Shown here: piece by piece, positions 1-5,400 of the stretch
Layout of the letters: each line of letters begins with the position of its first letter
Position numbering within the stretch: the first letter of the stretch is position 1
Assembly (NCBI GenBank): GCA_964462295.1
Contig: CAYWXH010000091.1
Span: 1 to 6,305 of the forward strand
Length of the DNA: 6,305 bases
DNA from: JALVIU01 sp964462295
GTDB taxonomy: Bacteria; Atribacterota; JALVIU01
Direction: 5' to 3'
Position numbers and translations under genes: made by a program
The notes under the pieces: generated by a model
What the model was told of the DNA's origin: nothing
Databases searched by the model: none
The model's input: the letters and a program-made list of their open reading frames with translations, nothing else

Positions 1-87
1 TCGCAATGACAACACTTGGGGGTTGGAAATTGCCACGGGCTATTCCGTGGCCCTCGCAATGACGGGGGGAAAGGCCCTCGCAATGAC
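1..87. repeat. Dispersed palindromic repeat, several partial copies
   Basis: The 15-mer GGCCCTCGCAATGAC occurs exactly at 49-63 and 73-87. A truncated copy (TCGCAATGAC) lies at 1-10 and a decayed one (GGCCTTGCAA) at 99-108. The copy at 49-63 forms one side of a palindrome: GCCACGG (32-38) pairs with CCGTGGC (45-51) around a 6-base loop, and ATTGC (29-33) matches GCAAT (56-60). On the minus strand this reads GTCATTGCGAGG..., a form I know as a dispersed intergenic repeat in many bacterial genomes, often mis-annotated as small proteins. The block is clearly richer in GC than the rest of the window, consistent with a spreading non-coding element. Its function is unknown. It sits just past the end of the rbs operon. 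Confidence 0.75.
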
Positions 88-112
88 AAAAGGGGGCAGG
101 CCTTGCAAACGC

Positions 113-148
113 AAAAAACGAAGAGTGCCTCAGTACGACATAGGCACC
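113..148 (-). terminator. Rho-independent terminator ending the sugar operon
   Basis: Read on the minus strand, GTGCCT (147-142) pairs perfectly with AGGCAC (130-125), and a G-T wobble at 148/124 can add a seventh pair. The loop is 11 bases. After TCTTCG comes a run of six T (118-113). The hairpin overlaps the last codons and the stop codon (132-130) of the ACT-domain gene. Its orientation and position fit termination of the whole minus-strand operon. The long loop and the 6-base gap before the T-run make it less than ideal. Confidence 0.6.
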
Positions 149-510
149 AAGGTAAAACCATGGTTAGAAAGTGCACTTATTGCCTTTTCGATATACTCAT
201 CCTTTACAAGTATATGGTCTCGTGAATAGGCAGATATAGCAAAAATAGGGATTTCCTCAGAGGCCAAGATAGATGATACCTCTGAAAGAAATCCCACAAA
301 GGAAAATGGCAAAACTATATCGAAAGTAATAAGCCTAAATCCTTTTTCTATCTCGATCACGTATTCTTCTTTGATCTTTTCTTGGTCAATAATTACTGTT
401 ATCTCATCTTTATCAATGATATTACAAAAGGCCTCTTTATCAGCCTTTATTGCCTTAACTATAGCAAAGGTCTCATCCCATATATAAAATCTCTTTTCGA
501 TATTATGCAG
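130..510 (-). CDS. Small ACT-domain protein (ACT_7 / COG3603-like), non-ATG start
   Basis: This is a cytoplasmic protein of about 126 residues. ACT domains usually bind amino acids or other small ligands and regulate partner proteins, and the ligand here is unknown. The N-terminal half contains FYIWDETFAIVKA (residues 8-20) and DKDEITVIIDQ (33-43). The C-terminal half has GFRLITFDIVLPFSFVGFL, then IPIFAISAYSRDHILVK, the pattern I recall for stand-alone ACT_7 proteins of 120-130 residues. The frame is open from a stop at 519-517 to TGA at 132-130. The only ATG/GTG/TTG in the conserved part is GTG at 360-358, which would remove the first 50 residues and half the domain. I therefore chose CTG at 510-508, preceded by a weak AAGGGTG. 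ATC at 501-499 is also possible. With the CTG start it overlaps the end of fucU by 8 bases, suggesting translational coupling. Family is fairly sure; the start is uncertain. Confidence 0.72.
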   Translation of the reverse strand: MHNIEKRFYIWDETFAIVKAIKADKEAFCNIIDKDEITVIIDQEKIKEEYVIEIEKGFRLITFDIVLPFSFVGFLSEVSSILASEEIPIFAISAYSRDHILVKDEYIEKAISALSNHGFTLVPMSY

Positions 511-928
511 GGAATATCACACCCTTTTTAAGTATAATATTTGCATAAAGCGCTGTCTCTCCTGTTGCCACTATACAGTATGCATTTTTTGCCCTATCAT
601 AGAATTCAAACCTATCAAGTGCTTTAACTCTACCATCTTCTCCGGCCTCCTTTATGATACGGGTAAACTCTTTCCAAATAGGGGGTTTTTCCTCTTCTCC
701 ATTGTCCATGAGAAACACATTTGTATCTACAAAGGTGTCAAGGGGCATAAGCGAAAGAATACCGGCAAGTATATCTGGTACTCCATGTCCATCGGCCCTT
801 ACAACAGGAGGTCCTGCGGATTCTGCGGGATAATTCCCATCTACTATGGCAATCTCATCTCCATGTCCCATCTCTGCAAGCACCATAAGGAGCTCTGGGG
901 AAAGAATTCTAGGAATACCCTTTAACAT
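503..928 (-). CDS. fucU: RbsD/FucU-family sugar mutarotase, FucU branch
   Basis: This cytoplasmic enzyme interconverts alpha and beta anomers of L-fucose or ribose, supplying the form used by the next enzyme. The chosen start gives 141 residues beginning MLKGIPRILSPELL, nearly the same length and opening as E. coli FucU (about 140). GHGDEI places His22 where the family has its catalytic histidine, followed by Asp30. The end of the protein has DRFEFYDRAKNAY (105-117) and GETALYANIILKKGV (123-137), the FucU-type C-terminus. ATG at 928-926 was preferred because AGGTGA (942-937) lies 8 bases upstream. ATG at 931 and GTG at 940, adjoining the rbsC stop, are alternatives that add 1 or 4 residues. 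It lies directly after rbsC, so it acts on the imported sugar. Compared with RbsD it has the FucU sequence pattern although the transporter looks ribose-specific. The family call is firm; the natural substrate is inferred. Confidence 0.9.
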   Translation of the reverse strand: MLKGIPRILSPELLMVLAEMGHGDEIAIVDGNYPAESAGPPVVRADGHGVPDILAGILSLMPLDTFVDTNVFLMDNGEEEKPPIWKEFTRIIKEAGEDGRVKALDRFEFYDRAKNAYCIVATGETALYANIILKKGVIFPA

Positions 929-936
929 CATAAAAA

Positions 937-942
937 TCACCT
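937..942 (-). promoter_or_regulatory. Shine-Dalgarno site deciding the fucU start
   Basis: AGGTGA on the minus strand overlaps the rbsC stop codon (TAG at 943-941). It lies 5 bases before ATG 931-929 and 8 bases before ATG 928-926. It overlaps GTG 940-938, so it argues against that GTG, although AGGA farther upstream could serve it. This favours the short MLKG form. Confidence 0.55.
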
Positions 943-1891
943 ATCCTTCCTTTTTGGTATTTTTAAGACTATCTATCATAACAGCAATAAAGATAACTGC
1001 ACCCTTTATAAAGCTCTGCCAAAATGGTGGTACATTTAAAAGATTCATACCATTATTTATAACACCTATCATGAGTACACCGATAATAGTACCTATAATC
1101 GTACCTTTTCCACCACTTAGGGACGCACCACCTATAATTACAGCAGCAATTGCATCAAGCTCATATCCGGTGGCAGCTGTAGGCATTGCAGCATCTAATC
1201 TCCCTGTAAGTATTATACCTGCAATTACGCAGGAAATTCCGGAAACTATATAGACAAAGTTAAGTATCCAATCTGTTTTTATACCAGATAGGGCTGCGGC
1301 TTTTATATTTGAACCTACTGCATATATATTTCTCCCAAGAACAGTATGTCTTAGGAGGATATCTGCAATAACTGCATAGAGTAAGAAAATGATAACTGCT
1401 ACAGATACAGGACCAATCTTCCCTGAACCAAAATAGTCAAAACTGGCAGGGAAAGAAAAAATTGTTTTTCCATCACTTAACACCATAGTAAGGCCTCGTG
1501 CCATTGCCATTACTGCAAGGGTGACGATAAATGGGGCCATTTTTATCTTAGTAATGGAAAAACCGGAAAAAAGACCTACAGCAAGGCCATACAAAAGGGT
1601 AATAATAATTACTAAAAACACAGGAATGTGTGCATGTAACATAAGTGCCATAAGGACACCGGAGAGTGCTACTACAGAACCCACAGAAAGGTCTATGCCC
1701 CCTGTAAGAATAACAAATGTCATACCTATTGCAATTATCCCCTGGATAGATGATTGTAACAATATGTTTAGTAAATTAAAACTAGTAAGAAAAACAGGGG
1801 ATGTTACTGAGAAAAATACACCTATACCCAAAAGGCCAAGAAAAACTACAAATTCACTGTTTGAAAATATGGATTTCTTCATTTTTTTCAT
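941..1891 (-). CDS. rbsC: Sugar ABC transporter permease, RbsC family
   Basis: This 316-residue inner-membrane protein forms the channel of a ribose/monosaccharide importer, working with the RbsA-type ATPase and the periplasmic binding protein encoded upstream. It is almost entirely hydrophobic, with about 8-10 membrane segments. Family motifs are GGIDLSVG at 64-71, the cytoplasmic coupling segment AVGSNIKAAALSGI at 191-204 (AVGxNxxAAxxSGI), and YELDAIAAVIIGGASLSGGKG at 243-263. Length matches the family (about 320). The ATG at 1891-1889 overlaps the rbsA stop as ATGA, a 4-base overlap typical of translational coupling. GAGGT lies 9 bases upstream. A second ATG nine bases on (MKKMKK) is less well placed. 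The sequence is intact. The motifs identify the RbsC/XylH/MglC family but cannot by themselves fix the sugar; ribose is inferred from the binding protein. Confidence 0.93.
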   Translation of the reverse strand: MKKMKKSIFSNSEFVVFLGLLGIGVFFSVTSPVFLTSFNLLNILLQSSIQGIIAIGMTFVILTGGIDLSVGSVVALSGVLMALMLHAHIPVFLVIIITLLYGLAVGLFSGFSITKIKMAPFIVTLAVMAMARGLTMVLSDGKTIFSFPASFDYFGSGKIGPVSVAVIIFLLYAVIADILLRHTVLGRNIYAVGSNIKAAALSGIKTDWILNFVYIVSGISCVIAGIILTGRLDAAMPTAATGYELDAIAAVIIGGASLSGGKGTIIGTIIGVLMIGVINNGMNLLNVPPFWQSFIKGAVIFIAVMIDSLKNTKKEG

Positions 1892-3408
1892 GATATCTTT
1901 ACCTCTTCTGTCATCTCTTTTTGTAAACAGTATTTTAATATATTCTCTTCGTTTATATCATTCCCTATAAACTCATGGGTAATCCTTCCTTCAGACATAG
2001 AATATACCCTATCTGAACATCCTATTACCTCAGGGAGTTCCGAACTTACAAAAACTATAGATTTACCACTTTTGGCAAGCTCGGATATGAGTCTATAAAT
2101 TTCACTCTTTGCGCCCACATCTATACCTCGTGTGGGTTCATCCATAAGAATTATTTCAGGATCATTTATGAGGGCTTTGGCAAGACAAACCTTTTGTTGA
2201 TTCCCCCCGGATAGGTTATAGACATCCATATCCATAGATGGGGCACGGACATTAAGTTTTTCAAAGTAAAGTTGTGCCTTATTTAACTCTTCTTTATGTT
2301 TTACAAATCCAGATTTTACAAATTGACCAATTTGAATAGCAATATATGTAATGTTTTTCCATATAGGATTACCAAAGAAGAGGTTTTCTCCTTTTCTATC
2401 TTCAGATGAATATATAATGCCAAGTTTTATAGCATCAATAGGCCTTTTTATTTTTATACTCTTACCTTTATATCTAAGTTCTTCTATATGTGAGGCCCTT
2501 GCGCCAAAAATAGCCTTTAAAAGCTCTGTACGTCCTGAACCCAAAAGCCCATAAATACCAAGTACTTCTGATTTTTTAAGTTTTAAATCTACACCCTTTA
2601 AAAGATCATCTTGCACACCTTTTGCCTCAAGTACTACTTCTCCTATAGGATGTTCTTCCTTAAAGTAAATATTTTTTATATCTCTTCCCACCATTTTGGA
2701 GACGAGAATCTCCTCTGTAGCCTCTTGTATAGGCATAATATCTACAGTATTTCCATCTCTTAATATATGGACCCTATCACAAATCTTAAAAATTTCGTCA
2801 AGGTGATGTGAAATATATATAATTGATATCCCCTTTGCCTTTAACTTTCGAATAATACTAAATAGATTCTCTATCTCAGGGCCTGTAAGTGAAGATGTAG
2901 GTTCATCAAGCAAAAGGATACGAGAGTTATAAGAAAGTGCCTTTGCAATCTCTACGGATTGTTTATATCCTATAGGTAATTCAGAAACAATATCTTTAGG
3001 ATTTATCTCTCCCATTCCATTTTCTCGAAGGAGCATTTCGGTATCTCGAAATAGTTTATTCCACTCTACAAAACCCTTTTTTCTAGGGAGTCTGTTTACA
3101 TACACATTTTCTGCGACAGTAAGATGAGGGATAAGGTTTAACTCTTGATAAACGATGGATATTCCTGCACTCAAAGAGTCTTCAGGGCTCCTAAAATCTA
3201 CCCTTTTGCCATCAAGGTATATTTCTCCTTCTGTAGGCCTATACACACCCCCTATAATCTTCATAAGAGTAGATTTACCTGCACCATTTTCTCCTACAAG
3301 TCCAAGCACTTCTCCTCTATGGAGTGTGAGAGAGACACTGTTAAGTGCACGTACACCGGGGAATTCTTTGGTTATACCTTTAAGTTCCAATATCACATTA
3401 TTTTCCAT
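1888..3408 (-). CDS. rbsA: Sugar ABC transporter ATPase with two NBDs, RbsA family
   Basis: This 506-residue cytoplasmic ATPase powers sugar import through RbsC. Domain 1 (about 5-240) has Walker A GENGAGKST (39-47), Q-loop YQEL (87-90), Walker B ILLLDEP (164-170) and H-loop His201. Its signature is degenerate: LPIGYKQ (144-150) in place of LSxGQ. Domain 2 (about 255-500) has a Walker A with Arg for Lys (GLLGSGRTE, 287-295), YSSEDRKGE (333-341), a good signature LSGGNQQKV (399-407), Walker B IILMDEPTRGID (419-430), and Ser (VSSEL, 454-458) in place of the H-loop His. The altered second Walker A and H-loop are normal for RbsA/MglA proteins, which have one competent and one degenerate site. Start is ATG 3408-3406, with AGAGG 6 bases upstream. 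It follows the binding-protein gene after a 120-base gap that holds a hairpin and a likely promoter, and overlaps rbsC by 4 bases. Confidence 0.94.
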   Translation of the reverse strand: MENNVILELKGITKEFPGVRALNSVSLTLHRGEVLGLVGENGAGKSTLMKIIGGVYRPTEGEIYLDGKRVDFRSPEDSLSAGISIVYQELNLIPHLTVAENVYVNRLPRKKGFVEWNKLFRDTEMLLRENGMGEINPKDIVSELPIGYKQSVEIAKALSYNSRILLLDEPTSSLTGPEIENLFSIIRKLKAKGISIIYISHHLDEIFKICDRVHILRDGNTVDIMPIQEATEEILVSKMVGRDIKNIYFKEEHPIGEVVLEAKGVQDDLLKGVDLKLKKSEVLGIYGLLGSGRTELLKAIFGARASHIEELRYKGKSIKIKRPIDAIKLGIIYSSEDRKGENLFFGNPIWKNITYIAIQIGQFVKSGFVKHKEELNKAQLYFEKLNVRAPSMDMDVYNLSGGNQQKVCLAKALINDPEIILMDEPTRGIDVGAKSEIYRLISELAKSGKSIVFVSSELPEVIGCSDRVYSMSEGRITHEFIGNDINEENILKYCLQKEMTEEVKIS

Positions 3409-3438
3409 AATGCGCCTCTTTTTTATATTTTACTTATA

Positions 3439-3466
3439 ATTATACAAGATTTTTAGAAAAAGGCAA
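3439..3466 (-). promoter_or_regulatory. Possible internal promoter for rbsA
   Basis: On the minus strand, TTGCCT (3466-3461) is followed after 16 bases by a perfect TATAAT (3444-3439). It lies just downstream of the hairpin and T-run and upstream of the rbsA ribosome binding site, giving a leader of about 25 bases. The -35 box matches TTGACA at four of six positions. The region is AT-rich, so chance matches are possible. Confidence 0.45.
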
Positions 3467-3471
3467 GTTAT

Positions 3472-3502
3472 AAAAAGAAGGGACACCCAAAAAGGATGTC
3501 CC
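3472..3502 (-). terminator. Intercistronic terminator/attenuator-like hairpin between rbsB and rbsA
   Basis: On the minus strand, GGGACATCC (3502-3494) pairs with GGGTGTCCC (3488-3480): nine pairs including one T-G wobble, with a TTTTT loop. TTCTTTTTA (3479-3471) follows directly. The G-T wobble becomes a C-A mismatch in the plus-strand RNA, so the hairpin is better formed in the direction of the operon. This is the classical shape of a partial terminator, or a 3' mRNA-stabilising stem, after a binding-protein gene, which lets the binding protein be made in excess of the membrane parts. Confidence 0.7.
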
Positions 3503-3528
3503 GATATGTATATAAAGTGAAGGAGGGC

Positions 3529-4497
3529 CTATTTCTCCTCTGCCCAGTTACTTCTCTTGTCTACATTATCTTTTGTTACAGCGGTAAATGGTGTGTAGAA
3601 GTGTTTTGGAATCTTCTCTCCCTTTAGATACTTCATAGCAAACTCTACAGATTTTTCACCCATAAGAACAGGTTCCTGGGAAATTGTGCAATCAATGTAG
3701 CCCTGTCTTATAGCATCAAGTGCCTGCTTAATACCATCGATCCCTACGATGTAGATATGTCCTTTTTCTCCTACCTTTTTGAGTTTACCCATTGCCTTAA
3801 GTGCCCTCATGGCACCTACGGTGTTATCATCATTGTGTCCAAAGATTGCATCAACATTTGGATGTGCAAGCACCAAGTTCATGGTTACATTGTATGCCTT
3901 TTCCTGATTGAAGTCTGCAGGCTGTGATGCAACAATCTTAAGACCTGGGTATTTTTTCATACCTTCATGGAATCCTTTACCCCTGTCTCTTGCAGCTGTT
4001 GTACCTACAAGACCTACCAATTCGATAACATTACCCTTGATTTCGCCATACTTTTTCTTCATAGCCTGTGCTATGAGGTCTGCTGCGAGTCTTCCCATAG
4101 CAACATTATCGGTTTCCAAGAAAGATGTTACCTCAACACCTGTTACACCTCTGTCAAGTGCAAATACAGGAATACCTGCGGCAAGTGCCTTTTTTACAGC
4201 AGGTGCAATAGCCTCTGCATCTCTTGGATTAATTATAATAGCACTAACTTTTTTTGTAATAAGGTCTTCTACGTCTGCTGCCTGTTTTGCAGAGTCTCCA
4301 TTTGCATTTACAACAAGGAGTTTTACTCCATACTTCTTGGCACCCTTTTCTACACCCTTTGTCATACCAACAAAGAATGCATTGTTAAGGGTACTTATGG
4401 AGTATCCTATAACTACCTGATCTCCTGCAAAGGCTGTTAAAGAGAACGCAAATACTAAAACAAGGGTTAAAACTAAAAACCTGGTGAAGCTTTTCAT
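3529..4497 (-). CDS. rbsB: Periplasmic ribose-type sugar-binding protein, RbsB family
   Basis: This 322-residue protein captures sugar in the periplasm and delivers it to the RbsAC importer. Residues 1-24 are a Sec signal peptide: KSFTR, a hydrophobic run, then AFA|GD. There is no lipobox Cys, so it is not a lipoprotein. The mature part is a Peripla_BP_4 fold closely resembling E. coli RbsB. Residues matching those I recall as contacting ribose are all present: Asn39, Phe41 and Phe42 (STLNNAFF), Asn90 (INPRD), Asp115-Arg116 (LDRG), Arg170 (AARDR), Phe196 (ADFN), Asn222 (HNDD), Asp254 (GIDG) and Gln274 (ISQEP). A few extra residues (KLKKVGEKGH, 238-247) precede the IVGIDG strand. ATG 4497-4495 is chosen because AAGGAGGT lies just upstream and the signal peptide begins there; the upstream ATG at 4527 would overlap the predicted transcript start. 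It is the first gene of the operon. Confidence 0.94.
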   Translation of the reverse strand: MKSFTRFLVLTLVLVFAFSLTAFAGDQVVIGYSISTLNNAFFVGMTKGVEKGAKKYGVKLLVVNANGDSAKQAADVEDLITKKVSAIIINPRDAEAIAPAVKKALAAGIPVFALDRGVTGVEVTSFLETDNVAMGRLAADLIAQAMKKKYGEIKGNVIELVGLVGTTAARDRGKGFHEGMKKYPGLKIVASQPADFNQEKAYNVTMNLVLAHPNVDAIFGHNDDNTVGAMRALKAMGKLKKVGEKGHIYIVGIDGIKQALDAIRQGYIDCTISQEPVLMGEKSVEFAMKYLKGEKIPKHFYTPFTAVTKDNVDKRSNWAEEK

Positions 4498-4502
4498 ATC
4501 AT

Positions 4503-4510
4503 ACCTCCTT
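4503..4510 (-). promoter_or_regulatory. Strong Shine-Dalgarno site fixing the rbsB start
   Basis: AAGGAGGT on the minus strand lies 5 bases before ATG 4497-4495. It is close to the full anti-16S complement. It excludes the longer reading from ATG 4527, which has no such site and would add a charged MYKNFLRRYD stretch before the signal peptide. Confidence 0.85.
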
Positions 4511-4520
4511 AAAAAATTTT

Positions 4521-4554
4521 TGTACATTTTTTATTATATAAATTGTACAATTTA
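4521..4554. promoter_or_regulatory. Operator-like palindrome in the rbsB promoter, with a second TGTACA core
   Basis: TAAATTGTACAATTTA at 4539-4554 is a perfect 16-base palindrome filling 16 of the 17 spacer bases between the -35 and -10 boxes of the rbsB promoter. A second TGTACA core lies at 4521-4526, 23 bases centre to centre, over the expected transcription start. The placement is that of a repressor operator. The half-site vaguely recalls GTAC-containing operators of GntR-type sugar repressors such as AraR (ATTTGTACGTACAAAT), but no regulator gene is in the window, so the protein is unknown. AT-rich DNA makes short palindromes common; a 16-base perfect one at this spot is harder to dismiss. 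Confidence 0.6.
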
Positions 4555-4561
4555 ATGTCAA
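4533..4561 (-). promoter_or_regulatory. Consensus sigma-70 promoter for the rbs operon
   Basis: On the minus strand TTGACA (4561-4556) is separated by exactly 17 bases from TATAAT (4538-4533), a perfect match to the vegetative consensus in both boxes. Transcription should begin near 4526, giving a leader of about 29 bases before the rbsB ATG. The -35 box begins 4 bases after the stop codon of the upstream ABC ATPase gene. A promoter this strong would normally need repression, which fits the palindrome in its spacer. Confidence 0.85.
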
Positions 4562-4565
4562 GTGT

Positions 4566-5354
4566 TCATTTGTTCAAATTCACTTCACCAACCCTGTATC
4601 GTCCATCTTTTTTTACAAGTTTTACAGTGCAATCAAAAACTTTTGAAAAGAGCTCATCTTTTAACATATCTTCTTTTTTTCCAAAAGAAAAAATAGTCCC
4701 AGCCTTAAGATACAAAATATGAGTAATAGAAGGCATTATCTCTTCAGGAGAATGTGTTGTGAGGATGAGAGAGGTCTTGGTATTCCCTATTTCATCTACT
4801 ATCTCCAATAAACCCTCTTTTGATGGAATATCAAGCCCTACAAAGGGTTCATCTAAAATAAGAACAAGGGGTTTATGGACAAGTGCCCTTATAAGAAAAA
4901 CCTTTTGTCTCTCTCCTTGAGACATCTCTTTTATCTTTTTCTTGGCAAGGTGTTCTATTTTAAATTTTAAAAACCACTCCATTGCCTCATCTTTCTTTTT
5001 CTCATCTGGCACCTCGTATAGCCCTATACTTGAATAAAAACCACTAAGTGCTACATCTATACCCATTTCATTGTACCTATATTCTCCCTCAAACTCATAG
5101 GATATATATCCAATCTTCTCCCGTATATCCCAGATATTGAAGAATCTCTCCTCTTTCCCGAAATAATATATACTCCCCCCATAAAATGGGCTCTTGTATC
5201 CTGTTATTACCTGCAAAAGAGTAGATTTACCTGCACCATTTCGACCCAAAATTGCCCAATTTTCTCCTGGTTTCATCTCCCAGTTTATATTATGAATAAG
5301 GACTTTTCCCTCTCTTCTTACCTCTATATTTTTTAATTTTAAGAGAAATTCCAT
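4566..5354 (-). CDS. Single-domain ABC ATPase, ModF/YlmA-like (COG1119 type)
   Basis: This 262-residue cytoplasmic ATP-binding protein has Walker A GRNGAGKST (37-45), signature MSQGERQK (144-151), Walker B LVLILDEP (163-170), D-loop GLD (173-175) and H-loop His201 (TTHSPEE). The Q-loop position reads IGYISYEFE (81-89), with no obvious glutamine. ENWAILGRNGAGKS near the N-terminus and IGYIS in the Q-loop recall the ModF/YlmA group of stand-alone ATPases, whose substrate or role is poorly known. ATG 5354-5352 is chosen because GGAGG lies 6 bases upstream. There is no permease next to it: the next genes are the complete rbs operon downstream and a divergent metal exporter 46 bases upstream. The rbs operon already has its own ATPase, so this one probably serves another protein or works alone. 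I see no terminator after it, so some readthrough into rbsB is possible. Confidence 0.82.
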   Translation of the reverse strand: MEFLLKLKNIEVRREGKVLIHNINWEMKPGENWAILGRNGAGKSTLLQVITGYKSPFYGGSIYYFGKEERFFNIWDIREKIGYISYEFEGEYRYNEMGIDVALSGFYSSIGLYEVPDEKKKDEAMEWFLKFKIEHLAKKKIKEMSQGERQKVFLIRALVHKPLVLILDEPFVGLDIPSKEGLLEIVDEIGNTKTSLILTTHSPEEIMPSITHILYLKAGTIFSFGKKEDMLKDELFSKVFDCTVKLVKKDGRYRVGEVNLNK

Positions 5355-5385
5355 CTGTCTCCTCCTTTTGGTTTCTAAAATTTTG

Positions 5386-5394
5386 TGATATCAT
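5386..5394 (+). promoter_or_regulatory. Extended -10 promoter giving a likely leaderless mRNA
   Basis: TGATATCAT at 5386-5394 matches an extended -10 element (TGn plus TATCAT). The ATG of the efflux gene starts 7 bases after it, where transcription would normally begin. A weak TTGGTT (5368-5373) lies 15 bases upstream as a poor -35. No Shine-Dalgarno sequence precedes the ATG. Confidence 0.45.
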
Positions 5395-5400
5395 ATTATT

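Noticed and set aside
1..108. Short CRISPR-like array
   Set aside because: Only two exact 15-base repeats with a 9-base, G/A-rich spacing, a palindrome typical of dispersed repeats, and no cas genes.
16..229. Two overlapping plus-strand reading frames of about 69 residues (with GPRND repeats)
   Set aside because: They begin in the GCAATGAC repeat cluster and run antisense over the ACT-domain gene. RND-rich small proteins are a known artefact of this repeat, and there is no ribosome binding site or family match.
130..360. A 76-residue ACT protein starting at GTG 360-358
   Set aside because: It would discard the conserved N-terminal half of the domain, which is intact in the same frame upstream, and it lacks a good Shine-Dalgarno site.
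503..519. FucU-ACT fusion by programmed frameshift
   Set aside because: No convincing slippery sequence or stimulatory structure is seen at the junction, and both parts match complete stand-alone families. Left only as an alternative explanation for the missing start codon.
3908..4440. Plus-strand reading frames of 157 and 170 residues antisense to rbsB
   Set aside because: These are shadow frames of a strongly conserved coding gene on the other strand, without ribosome binding sites or recognisable domains. The same applies to plus-strand frames at 846-1253, 1521-1970, 2351-2554 and 3145-3456, and to minus-strand frames at 5730-5915 and 6082-6288.
3529..4527. Longer binding-protein form starting at ATG 4527 (MYKNFLRRYD...)
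   Set aside because: A strong AAGGAGGT at 4510-4503 and a normal signal peptide point to ATG 4497. The longer start lies at the predicted transcription start and has no ribosome binding site.
3266..5241. A 24-base identity between 3266-3289 and 5218-5241, suggesting a repeat or recombination
   Set aside because: Both stretches encode the Walker A motif (NGAGKST) of two ABC ATPases in the same strand and codon preference. Flanks diverge at once, so this is shared motif and codon bias.
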